This document shows, in pieces, positions 47,546-55,122 of a stretch of 64,000 bases of DNA. This DNA comes from Xanthobacter autotrophicus Py2. GTDB taxonomy: Bacteria > Pseudomonadota > Alphaproteobacteria > Rhizobiales > Xanthobacteraceae. A program made the translations under genes and the position numbers. The notes below the pieces were generated by a model. The model saw only the letters and a list, made by a program, of their open reading frames with translations. It ran no database searches and had not been told where the DNA came from. The stretch is from assembly GCA_000017645.1 (NCBI GenBank), contig CP000781.1, positions 3,831,501 to 3,895,500 on the forward strand, read 5' to 3'. Numbering within the stretch: the first letter of the stretch is position 1; every line of letters begins with the position of its first letter.

Positions 47546-47615
47546 CGCCCTCCTGTGGCGGTTTCCATTTCGGCTCGAAAGCTGATCTGCGCCTTGACCG
47601 GCGCGGGAAAGGCTT

Positions 47616-48437
47616 GTGCATGCCGGATTTTTGGACATTGACGGCGGCCGCGTCGCGCGGGGCGGCGGGCGCGGGAGGTCGACCTTGGGACGACAGTACA
47701 TTGGGGCGGTCAAGACTGGCCGGCCGGCGACTTGGTTTGCCATTCTTCTTGCATCGAGCTTGCTCGGAGCTGTGGTGAGCAGCGGGGCAGCGCACGCGCA
47801 ATCGCGAGGCGCATTTTTCCCGGTGGCGCCTCAAGCGTCTCCCGGAAATTTTTTCTCAATGCTGTTTGGCGGCATGAAACCGCATCCCCGGGTCGAAGCG
47901 CCCGAGCGGCCGCGTATCGTCATAACGCCCCGCGTCCGGGGCGAGGGCTCGTCCGCCGCCAGCTGGGGCTCGGGCGTGGCGTATTGCGTGCGCACTTGCG
48001 ACGGGCGCTATTTCCCGCTCCAGGGCAAGGCGGCGGAGGAGGGTGCGCTTTCCCAGTGCAATGCCTTCTGCCCGGCGGCGAAGATGGCCATCTACACCTC
48101 ATCCGACAGTACGAAGGGTATCGACGCGGCCGTCTCCCGCAGTGGGAAGGCCTATTCGGAGCTTCCCAACGCCTTCGTCTATCGCCAGCGCCTGGTGGAG
48201 GGCTGCACCTGCACGGCGAGCAGCCGCATCGGCGGGCTGAGCCGGATCGACGTGATGAATGACCCGACGCTTCGGCGCGGCGACGTGGTCATGACGGACG
48301 AGGGCAGCCGGGTGTTCACCGGCGGCCGCAAGGGACCGCCCTATCGCGAGGCCGACTTCGTCGAGCCTGCACGGTTCCCCGAGCTGTCGCGGGATATGCG
48401 GGCGCGTCTCACCGAATTGGAGATGGCGTCGCGGTAG
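47616..48437 (+). CDS. DUF2865 exported protein
   Basis: 273 residues from the ATG at 47616. A TTG at 47685 has a GGGAGG site and would give a cleaner signal peptide (WFAILLASSLLGAVVSSGAAHAQ), so the true product may be 250 residues. The conserved DUF2865 core is VAYCVRTCDGRYFPLQGKA, followed by QCNAFCPAAKMAIYTSSDSTKGIDAAVS and YRQRLVEGCTCTA, with five or more cysteines likely in disulphides. The family is found in the Hyphomicrobiales, is probably periplasmic and has no known function. Confidence 0.82.
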   Translation: MHAGFLDIDGGRVARGGGRGRSTLGRQYIGAVKTGRPATWFAILLASSLLGAVVSSGAAHAQSRGAFFPVAPQASPGNFFSMLFGGMKPHPRVEAPERPRIVITPRVRGEGSSAASWGSGVAYCVRTCDGRYFPLQGKAAEEGALSQCNAFCPAAKMAIYTSSDSTKGIDAAVSRSGKAYSELPNAFVYRQRLVEGCTCTASSRIGGLSRIDVMNDPTLRRGDVVMTDEGSRVFTGGRKGPPYREADFVEPARFPELSRDMRARLTELEMASR

Positions 48438-48527
48438 GGGCGGTGCTCCCGCGAGCGATCAGGACGCGCGCGCTCCGTGCGTCTGGGGCCGCCCTCGACC
48501 TTCGTGCAAATCGGAACGAACCGTGGA

Positions 48528-49910
48528 TCAGCCGGCGACAGCGCGGCCGCGTTTCGAGGCGCTACGCTTGGACGCCGCCGCGGGTTCGGGAGCGGGCGCT
48601 GCCGATGCATCGGGTGCGGAAAGCTCGGCCTCGTGCGCCGCGTCCTCGTCCTGGTCCTGGTCCTGGTCTAGGAGGACACGGATGCGCGCGGCGAGTCCGC
48701 CCGTAGCATCATCGGCGACAAGCTTGCGCACCGGCGAGCCGGATCCTTCAAGCTTCGCGGTCAGGGCGGCCAGCTTTGCCGCCACCTCGGTGACGCCATC
48801 GCGTAGGGCATCGAGCCCCTCGGACGCCATCCCCGGTGCCGCATCGGCCTCGCGGGGGGCGCGCTGGATCGCCTCTTCCATCAGCGCATGGTCAGCCTTG
48901 AGCATATGCAGGGTGTCGGCGAGGCGGCGGTTTTCCGCTTCGGCGGCGACGAACTCGCTGGCGCGGCGCTGCTCGAAGGCATGGACGACGGCACGGTTGG
49001 CGTCGAGATCGCGCTCGGCGACGGCGAGCAGCCCGGCCAGCCGGTCGCGTTCCGCCTCCAGCGCGGCAATGGCTTCGCGCCGGCCATCGCTTTCCGTGGT
49101 CTTGAGGGCGAGGGCGGCCTGGATTTCTGCGAGGTCCGTGGACAGGCTGGTCGCCGCTTCCGCCGCAACAAGCCTGGCCTCGGCGGCAGCGGTGCGCTCG
49201 GATTCAAGGGCGGCGGAGGTCTCCTCCAGCCGGCGCGTGGTGTCGGTGAGGCGGCTGCGCAGGTCGCCCGCTTCCGCTTCGAGCGCAACGATGCGCTCGC
49301 GCTCGCTCACCAGCATGGCCTCGCGAGCCGCCAGGGTTGCGGCAACGGCCTGGGAGTCGGTCTGGAGAGTGTGGTGCGCCGCCTCCAGCGCCGTCAGGGC
49401 GGAGGTCCGGGCGGCAAGCTCCTCCTCCAGCCGGGCAACGGCTGCGGTACGGTCGGCCAGTTGGTCCTGGATCTCGCCCAGCAGCACGTCGCGCTCGGCG
49501 CCGGTGGCAGTGGCGAGATGGTACTGGGCCTGAAGGGCCTTCAGCTCGCCTTCAAGCGCGAAAGTGCGCTGGCGCTGGGTCTCGATGGTGGCCGCATGCG
49601 CGGTGATGGTCTCGCGCATGGCATCGGTCTGGAGTTCCAGCCGGCGCTGGTTGAGAGCGAAGAAGGCGCGCTGCTGGTCCTTGTCGGCCTGCACCTCGAA
49701 GATGGAGATGGGCACGGCGGCTTCCACCCGCTTGGTGGTGAGCCGGACCGCCCGGTGCCAGACCGCCGGCAGCACGAGCAGTGCTATGAGCGTCGCAATC
49801 AGCACGCCCAACGTGAAATACATGATCTGCTCGATCACGCGCGCACTCGCCCTTCCCTTGAGCCGGCCCGGCGGGTCCGTTTCGCTGCCGCGAGCGGGAG
49901 GGGCCGTCAT
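48528..49910 (-). CDS. membrane-anchored coiled-coil protein
   Basis: 460 residues from the ATG at 49910; an upstream GTG/ATG at 49955 is also possible. One membrane span near residue 35-55 (MYFTLGVLIATLIALLVLPAVW) is followed by a long Ala/Glu/Arg/Leu heptad region of about 300 residues, such as TAAVARLEEELAARTSALTALEAAH. An acidic tail (QDQDQDEDAAHEAE) and an Ala/Lys/Arg-rich end close it. It resembles the coiled-coil envelope proteins of Hyphomicrobiales, but I cannot name a family. It is single-copy here. Confidence 0.78.
   Translation of the reverse strand: MTAPPARGSETDPPGRLKGRASARVIEQIMYFTLGVLIATLIALLVLPAVWHRAVRLTTKRVEAAVPISIFEVQADKDQQRAFFALNQRRLELQTDAMRETITAHAATIETQRQRTFALEGELKALQAQYHLATATGAERDVLLGEIQDQLADRTAAVARLEEELAARTSALTALEAAHHTLQTDSQAVAATLAAREAMLVSERERIVALEAEAGDLRSRLTDTTRRLEETSAALESERTAAAEARLVAAEAATSLSTDLAEIQAALALKTTESDGRREAIAALEAERDRLAGLLAVAERDLDANRAVVHAFEQRRASEFVAAEAENRRLADTLHMLKADHALMEEAIQRAPREADAAPGMASEGLDALRDGVTEVAAKLAALTAKLEGSGSPVRKLVADDATGGLAARIRVLLDQDQDQDEDAAHEAELSAPDASAAPAPEPAAASKRSASKRGRAVAG
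48642..48669 (-). repeat. 6-bp tandem repeat encoding a QD run
   Basis: On the plus strand GTCCTC is followed by three GTCCTG units and GTCTAG; on the minus strand these encode DQDQDQDED in the acidic tail of the coiled-coil protein. In-frame slippage could change its length. Confidence 0.7.
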
Positions 49911-50069
49911 ACGTCTCGTCTGCCGTTCCGTCGGGCGGGTGGTAGTGGAATGCACCCACCGCGCACCATCCCGGAACCTTCATCCATTCATGCCACGGCG
50001 CGCTGCAGCGTACCAGCGGCGACGCGCCCGTTTCGCATGGGGCGCGTCGATTGGTGTGCGTCCGGATGC

Positions 50070-50714
50070 TCAGAAGGGGTTCCAGGTGGGGTTGGGCGTG
50101 AACTTGAGGTAGCCGAGATTGGCACCGAGGCGCACGCCGACGCCCGAACGGATCGGGACCACCACGATGCCGTCGGCCCCAAGGGCGGTCATGCCGAAGC
50201 CGGCCACCACATAGGCCGAGCCGGAGATGCCCCCGAAACGGCGGAAGATGTCGTCCACGCTGCGCAGGTTATAGACGAGCACCATGGTGCGGGCGCCGTC
50301 GCCGCCGAAGTCCCAGCCCACGGAGGGGCCCTGCCAGAAGACCTTCAGGTCGCCGGCGTTGCGGGTATAGAGCACGCCCTCGCCATAGCGCAGGCCACCC
50401 ACGAAGGCGCCGGAGCCTTCCTGGCCGAGGATATAGCCGTTGGGCTGGCCCCACTGGCCCACTGCCTTCTCGATGCTGAGCGCGAGCCCGCGCGAGACGC
50501 TGCCGAAGAAGGAGTGACCCTTGCTGACCAGTTCGTTGGTGGAATAGGCCTGCGGCGTCGGCCCCTGGCCCTGCGCGCTCGCGGGCACCGCCGCACCGAG
50601 CGCGGCAAGGGCGAGCACGAGGCCGCCGAGATGGCGCGTGATCCCGCCCAACTGGCGCTGCAGCGTCTGCGGCAGGCCGCGGGCGGTCTGGAGGAAGCTC
50701 GAAGAGAAGCGCAT
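50070..50714 (-). CDS. DUF1134 (YSC84-like) exported protein
   Basis: 214 residues from the ATG at 50714. A signal peptide (LVLALAALGAAVPASAQ) precedes the DUF1134 domain: TNELVSKGHSFFGSVSRGLALSIEKAVGQWGQPNGYI, given here for its order, GSGAFVGGLRYGEGVLY, VFWQGPSVGWDFGGDGARTM and FRRFGGISGSAYVVAG. The fold resembles lipid-binding YSC84 proteins. Widespread in alphaproteobacteria; role unknown, probably at the outer membrane. Confidence 0.87.
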   Translation of the reverse strand: MRFSSSFLQTARGLPQTLQRQLGGITRHLGGLVLALAALGAAVPASAQGQGPTPQAYSTNELVSKGHSFFGSVSRGLALSIEKAVGQWGQPNGYILGQEGSGAFVGGLRYGEGVLYTRNAGDLKVFWQGPSVGWDFGGDGARTMVLVYNLRSVDDIFRRFGGISGSAYVVAGFGMTALGADGIVVVPIRSGVGVRLGANLGYLKFTPNPTWNPF

Positions 50715-50917
50715 GGGGGATCTCGCAGTGGGCTTCGATGAAGGGGACCGCGTCAACTGGGGCTGCGTCGAACGGGTTGGTGGCATTGTGTGCGTCTATG
50801 GCGACCGCCCGAATCGCTCAAATTATGGCGATGAGTATGACGCGGGCACGTCGACCGTGCGCTGACGGTCGGGCGTTACCTGAAAATCACCATGCCGAAT
50901 CCGGAATTATCGGCGGG

Positions 50918-51760
50918 TTAACCCACGGACCCTATCTCCGGCGGTCCGCCGGAGCCCCAGGCCACGAAGCCGTGGACCATGTAGCCGACCTCGGAGTGCC
51001 CATAGGTAAGGGGGCTGCCGTCCGGCCGGGTGACACTGCCGCCGGCCGCCACCACCAGGGCATGGCCCGCCGCGCTGTCCCATTCCATCACCGGCCCGAG
51101 ACGGGGATAGAAATCCGCCTTACCCTCGGCGATGAGGCCGAACTTCAGCGCCGACCCTGCCGGGATGCGCTCGGCCACCTGGTAACGGGCGATGAGCGCG
51201 TCGGTGGCGGGGTCGCCGTGGGAGCGGCTTTCGGCCACCACGAGGGCGCCATCCTGCACCTTGCGGCAGGCGATGGGGGTCCAGTCCTGCGCGTCGACGC
51301 GGGCGCCGGGTGCGCGGATGGCTCGGAAGGCGGAGCCGGGCCGCCCGGCGAACAGCAGAGCGCGGGCCGGCGCATAGACCACGCCGAGCACCGGAACGCC
51401 ATCCTCCACCACCGCGATGTTCACGGTGTACTCGCCATTGCCGGAGATGAACTCGCGGGTGCCGTCGAGGGGATCGACCAGCACGAAGCGGTTGCCGCAG
51501 ATGACCTCGGTGCCCGCCGCCGTCGCCTCCTCCGCCACCACCGGCACACCGGGCATCAGCTGGGACAGGGCAGCGAAGATGGTGGCTTCGGCGGCATGGT
51601 CCGCCTCCGTGACCGGGCTGCGGTCGGATTTCTGCCGGTGGGTGATGCCTTCCGCCTCGATGCGGCGGATGACGACACCGGCCGCCAGCGCCGCCTCCGC
51701 AAGGCCCGCCAGCAGGGCGGCATCGGTGGGGGCGGGCGCGCGGGGCACGGGAAAGGTCAT
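50918..51760 (-). CDS. cysQ: 3'(2'),5'-bisphosphate nucleotidase
   Basis: 280 residues of the inositol monophosphatase-like fold. Mg/Li site motifs: VVAEEATAAG, VDPLDGTREFISGNGEYTVN and PVMEWDSAAGHALVVAAGG. The substrate segment AGSALKFGLIAEGKADFYPRLG fits CysQ. It removes the 3'-phosphate from PAP, the by-product of sulfate assimilation via PAPS, or from PAPS itself. No other cys genes are beside it. It diverges from chpT; a 15-bp palindrome lies in the gap. Confidence 0.92.
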   Translation of the reverse strand: MTFPVPRAPAPTDAALLAGLAEAALAAGVVIRRIEAEGITHRQKSDRSPVTEADHAAEATIFAALSQLMPGVPVVAEEATAAGTEVICGNRFVLVDPLDGTREFISGNGEYTVNIAVVEDGVPVLGVVYAPARALLFAGRPGSAFRAIRAPGARVDAQDWTPIACRKVQDGALVVAESRSHGDPATDALIARYQVAERIPAGSALKFGLIAEGKADFYPRLGPVMEWDSAAGHALVVAAGGSVTRPDGSPLTYGHSEVGYMVHGFVAWGSGGPPEIGSVG

Positions 51761-51825
51761 GGCGGGCGGCTTTGTCGGGTCTTCGGGACGCAGTCTCTAG
51801 CCCCGCGCGCCGGCCATGTCGATGC

Positions 51826-51840
51826 GATGATTCAATCATC
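51826..51840. promoter_or_regulatory. 15-bp palindrome between cysQ and chpT
   Basis: GATGATT-C-AATCATC is a perfect dyad 66 bp upstream of cysQ, in the 254-bp divergent gap. It contains a GATTC (GANTC) methylation site, so CcrM could modify it. Role unknown. Confidence 0.4.
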
Positions 51841-52014
51841 ATTGGTGCGGTGCGGCGGTGGCGCGGCAGTGGCGCGATCGGTGGCGACGGTTCCTGCAGC
51901 GCTTGTGGCGTCCCTCGCCGGCAGTGTAACTGGACCCACATTGATCCAGACGGATTCGGGCGCGGTCCGGCGGAGCCGCATTGAGCCGCCCGCCGTCGCC
52001 TTCCGGGAGACGCC

Positions 52015-52695
52015 ATGTCCACCCCAAGCCCCGCCACCCAACATCCCGCCACTCCCGCCGTGACGCTGGCCGTCTCCGCGCTCGATCTCGGGGCGCTCCT
52101 GTGCTCGCGGGTGTGCCATGACGTGATCAGCCCGGTGGGCGCCATCGTCAACGGCCTCGAGGTGCTGGAGGACGAGGACGCCGCCGACATGCGCGATGTT
52201 GCCCTCGATCTCATCGCCAAGAGCGCGCGGCAGGCTTCGGCCCGGCTCCAGTTCACCCGCCTCGCCTTCGGTGCCGCCGGCTCCGCCGGGGCGCGGCTTG
52301 ACCTCGGCGATGCCGAGCAGGTGGTGCGCCCGGTGATCGAGGACGGCCGCACGCGGGTGGAATGGTCCCTGCCACGGGAGCTTCTGCCCAAGAACCGGGT
52401 CAAGCTGCTGCTCAACCTGGTGCTGCTCGCCGGCACCACCATTCCGCGCGGCGGGGTCATCCGCATCTCGGCGGTGGGGGAGGGGGATGCCACCGGCTTC
52501 GTGCTGGCTTCCACCGGCGAGAAGGCGCGCATTCCGGAAGGGCTTCAGGCGCTAGTCGACGGCGTGGCGCCCGAGGGTGGGCTTGATGCCCATTCGGTGC
52601 AGCCCTTCTATGCCGGCATGCTGGCCCGCGACTGCGCCATCGCCATCCGCTTCGCCCAGGACGGCGACACGGTAACCATCTCCACGCCGGGCTGA
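52015..52695 (+). CDS. chpT: histidine phosphotransferase ChpT
   Basis: 226 residues from the ATG at 52015 (GGGAGA site). The dimerisation helix carries the phosphorylated His35 in LLCSRVCHDVISPVGAIVNGLEVL. The rest is a degenerate HATPase-like fold (KNRVKLLLNLVLLAGTTIPRGGVIRI) without an ATP site. ChpT relays phosphate from the CckA kinase to CtrA and CpdR in alphaproteobacteria. Here it is convergent with ctrA, its main target, and the two share a terminator. Confidence 0.93.
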   Translation: MSTPSPATQHPATPAVTLAVSALDLGALLCSRVCHDVISPVGAIVNGLEVLEDEDAADMRDVALDLIAKSARQASARLQFTRLAFGAAGSAGARLDLGDAEQVVRPVIEDGRTRVEWSLPRELLPKNRVKLLLNLVLLAGTTIPRGGVIRISAVGEGDATGFVLASTGEKARIPEGLQALVDGVAPEGGLDAHSVQPFYAGMLARDCAIAIRFAQDGDTVTISTPG

Positions 52696-52776
52696 CGAGG
52701 TCGCCCGCGAGAGGCTCTTTCGCGCGGGGCGCGTGACGTTTTCTCTCGCAGTCGGTGCTTACCTCGGCCCCAGACG

Positions 52777-52803
52777 AAAAAAAGCCCCGCGATGCGGGGC
52801 TTT
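52777..52803. terminator. shared terminator between chpT and ctrA
   Basis: AAAGCCCCGC (52781-52790) and GCGGGGCTTT (52794-52803) form a 10-bp stem with loop GAT. An A-run at 52777-52783 gives seven T residues on the minus strand, so it is a strong intrinsic terminator for ctrA and a reasonable one for chpT. Confidence 0.9.
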
Positions 52804-52829
52804 CCTGTTGGCTGCGAGGCGAGAGGGGA

Positions 52830-53531
52830 TCAGACCGCGATGCGCTCGGCGCCCAGCATGGGCTCGCGCAGCACATAGCCGCGGCCCCACACGGTCTCGA
52901 TATAGTTCTTGCCGGCGGACGCATTGGCGAGCTTCTTGCGCAGCTTGCAGATGAACACGTCGATGATTTTCAGTTCCGGCTCGTCCATCCCGCCGTAGAG
53001 ATGGTTGAGGAACATCTCCTTGGTGAGGGTCGTGCCCTTGCGGAGCGAGAGCAGCTCCAGCATCTGGTATTCCTTGCCGGTGAGGTGGACCCGGTTGTTC
53101 TCCACCTCGACGGTCTTGGTGTCGAGGTTCACCACCAGGTCGCCGGTCTGGATCACCGACTGGGCGTGGCCCTTGGAGCGGCGCACGATGGCGTGGATGC
53201 GCGCCACCATCTCGTCCTTGTGGAACGGCTTGGTGAGGTAGTCGTCGGCGCCGAAGCCGAAGCCCTTCACCTTGTCTTCCGTATTGGCGAGGCCGGAGAG
53301 GATGAGGATCGGTGTCTTCACCTTCGCCACGCGCAGGGCGCGCAGGACTTCGAACCCTGACATGTCGGGCAGGTTCAAGTCGAGAAGGATGATGTCGTAT
53401 TCGTAGACCTTACCGAGATCTACGCCTTCCTCACCGAGGTTGGTCGTATAGACGTTGAAGCTCTCGGTCTTCAGCATCAGTTCGATGCCTCGGGCCGTAG
53501 CACTGTCGTCCTCGATGAGCAAGACGCGCAT
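52830..53531 (-). CDS. ctrA: cell-cycle response regulator CtrA
   Basis: 233 residues. The receiver domain has the acidic pocket (IEDD, residues 7-9), phospho-Asp D51 in [12 protein letters not shown] and Lys in [10 protein letters not shown]. The OmpR-type winged helix includes [38 protein letters not shown], noted here for its position at about residues 145-190. The near-invariant sequence identifies CtrA, the master regulator of cell cycle, motility and DNA methylation genes, which binds TTAA-N7-TTAA. The short C-terminus ends RIAV; Caulobacter CtrA ends in Ala-Ala for ClpXP breakdown, so turnover may differ. Confidence 0.97.
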   Translation of the reverse strand: MRVLLIEDDSATARGIELMLKTESFNVYTTNLGEEGVDLGKVYEYDIILLDLNLPDMSGFEVLRALRVAKVKTPILILSGLANTEDKVKGFGFGADDYLTKPFHKDEMVARIHAIVRRSKGHAQSVIQTGDLVVNLDTKTVEVENNRVHLTGKEYQMLELLSLRKGTTLTKEMFLNHLYGGMDEPELKIIDVFICKLRKKLANASAGKNYIETVWGRGYVLREPMLGAERIAV

Positions 53532-54000
53532 GGCTATCCCTTTCCTCGCAACTACCCAGAAGTCGGTGCTGCCGACTTCTGTTGCTCGGCCATCGGGGTG
53601 ATTCGCGTTACGTGTGTAGAATCGTTAACAGATCTCGATTCTCTTCCACAAGAGTCTGTCGAAAAAACTTTGTGCACGAGAGTCAAGACTGACTCTTCAT
53701 CAAGCACTTAAGGTCTTTTCCACAAGCCCTCGGTCACGTGTGCGGCCACCCCTCCCGCCCGAGCCTTGGGGCGGTGCCCGGGTGACGCACGCAGAGGCGC
53801 TTCACCCGAACCGTAGCGTCATCATTAATGAAGGCGGTAAACGATTGGTTGCCGTGGCGTCCACGAACGCGATTTTCATCCCATTGCCGCGGTCGAGGTA
53901 AGGAAAGGGCAACCAGAACACGACATTCTCTGAGCCCGGAAGCTCCGAGCGCACACGGGCGTTGGGGGCGCGTTCCCGTATGCGTACCGGAGTAGAGGCG
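53532..54000. promoter_or_regulatory. ctrA-fliJ divergent regulatory region with six GANTC sites
   Basis: The 469-bp gap has no gene. It holds six CcrM sites: GATTC at 53600, GAATC at 53619, GATTC at 53637, GAGTC at 53652, GAGTC at 53680 and GACTC at 53691. Half CtrA sites TTAA lie at 53625 and 53708. In Caulobacter, methylation of one ctrA promoter controls its timing; this density suggests a stronger form of that control. A GGAGTAGAGG ribosome site leads into fliJ. Confidence 0.65.
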
Positions 54001-54396
54001 ATGAAGTCGCGTGACCCCCTGATCCGTGCAAAGCGATTCCAGATCGACGATGCGCGCCGCCGCCTCGCCCAGATCGACGCCATGATCGCCGAGTTCGAGC
54101 GCATGGCCCAGGACCTGGAGCGCGACATTTCCGCGGAGGAGGAGCGCTCCGGCATCTCCGATCCCAGGCATTTCGCCTATCCGCCGCTGGCGCTCGCCGC
54201 CCGCAGCCGGCGCGACAATCTCCAGCGGTCGGCGCAGGACCTGAAGGTTCAGCAGGAGGCGGCCAGGGCGACCCTCGCCGAGGTGGAAGCCGACCTTGCC
54301 CTGGTGGAGGCGGCCGGCGAGATGGATCGCGCCGGGCGGGTCGAGGCGCCCGGTCGGCGCCAGCCGCTGCGTCCCGGCGAGACCGCCCGTCACTGA
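54001..54396 (+). CDS. fliJ: flagellar export chaperone FliJ
   Basis: 131 residues from the ATG at 54001 (GGAGTAGAGG site). It is almost all helical and charged, in the order typical of the short Rhizobiales FliJ: KSRDPLIRAKRFQIDDARRR, AQIDAMIAEFERMAQDLERDI, SGISDPRHFAYPPLALAARSRRDNL. It forms a coiled coil with the FliI ATPase to help the flagellar export gate. It is divergent from ctrA. No fliI or other flagellar gene is in the window. Confidence 0.88.
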   Translation: MKSRDPLIRAKRFQIDDARRRLAQIDAMIAEFERMAQDLERDISAEEERSGISDPRHFAYPPLALAARSRRDNLQRSAQDLKVQQEAARATLAEVEADLALVEAAGEMDRAGRVEAPGRRQPLRPGETARH

Positions 54397-54552
54397 CCTC
54401 AGGAGCCTTGTGCGGGGCAAGAAACCCGGCAGGGGCAGGTGTGGAGGTAAAGCGGTAGCTGATGTTGCGGCGCGGCGCGCATTTTTGCGCGCGGCACGCG
54501 CATCCTGTGGCATTCAAGGCTTCCATTCCGCAGTGCCGCTCCGGTAGCTTCT

Positions 54553-55122
54553 GTGCGGTCCCCCACCCAGCACGAGTGTTCCGTGACCTCCCACCGCAAG
54601 GTCCATGCCCTCGTCGATCGCGTCGCCGCCGGCGACCTTCACGCCTTCGAGGAGCTCTACCGCCTCACGAGCCCCAAACTATATGGGCTGGTGCTCCGCC
54701 TGCTCCGGAGACCGGAGCTGGCCGGAGAGGCGCTGAGGCAGGCCTACAGGCGCATCCGGGCAGAAGCCCACACCTTGCGCCCGCAGGAGGATCCGGTCTG
54801 CTGGATGGCGGCCGTGGCCCGCTCCTGCGCCCTCGACATGGCCTGGAAGCGGCCGGTGGGCGACGCCTTCGAGCCGTTCGATGCCGCCCAGAGGGGCGAG
54901 GACCCGCTCGCCTCCGAACGTCGGAGCCCGGCGTTGATCCGGCTGCTCGCCTGCCTGGGCAAGCTGCCCGAGGAACGGCGGCGCATGGTGTTGCTCGCCT
55001 TCTATGACGGCTGGAACCGCGAGGCGCTGTCCATCTATTTCGATGCGCCGGTGGCCGCCATCCGGGCCTGGATGGCGCGCAGCGTGTCCCAGCTCGGCGA
55101 GTGCATGGGGCGGCGCACATGA
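54553..55122 (+). CDS. ECF-type RNA polymerase sigma factor
   Basis: 189 residues from a GTG at 54553; a second GTG at 54583 would remove 10 residues. It shows sigma region 2 (AAGDLHAFEELYRLTSPKLYGLVLRLLRRPELAGEALRQAYRRI, noted for its order) and region 4 (KLPEERRRMVLLAFYDGWNREALSIYFDAPVAAIRAWMARS). The region 4 recognition helix is intact, and the spacing is that of ECF factors paired with RskA-type anti-sigma factors. Its stop overlaps the next gene as ATGA, the usual sign of a sigma/anti-sigma pair. Confidence 0.9.
   Translation: MRSPTQHECSVTSHRKVHALVDRVAAGDLHAFEELYRLTSPKLYGLVLRLLRRPELAGEALRQAYRRIRAEAHTLRPQEDPVCWMAAVARSCALDMAWKRPVGDAFEPFDAAQRGEDPLASERRSPALIRLLACLGKLPEERRRMVLLAFYDGWNREALSIYFDAPVAAIRAWMARSVSQLGECMGRRT

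Noticed and set aside
53962..54000. Upstream start for fliJ adding 13 residues
   Set aside because: The ATG at 54001 has a clear GGAGTAGAGG ribosome site and matches the usual FliJ N-terminus KSRxxLIRxKxF.
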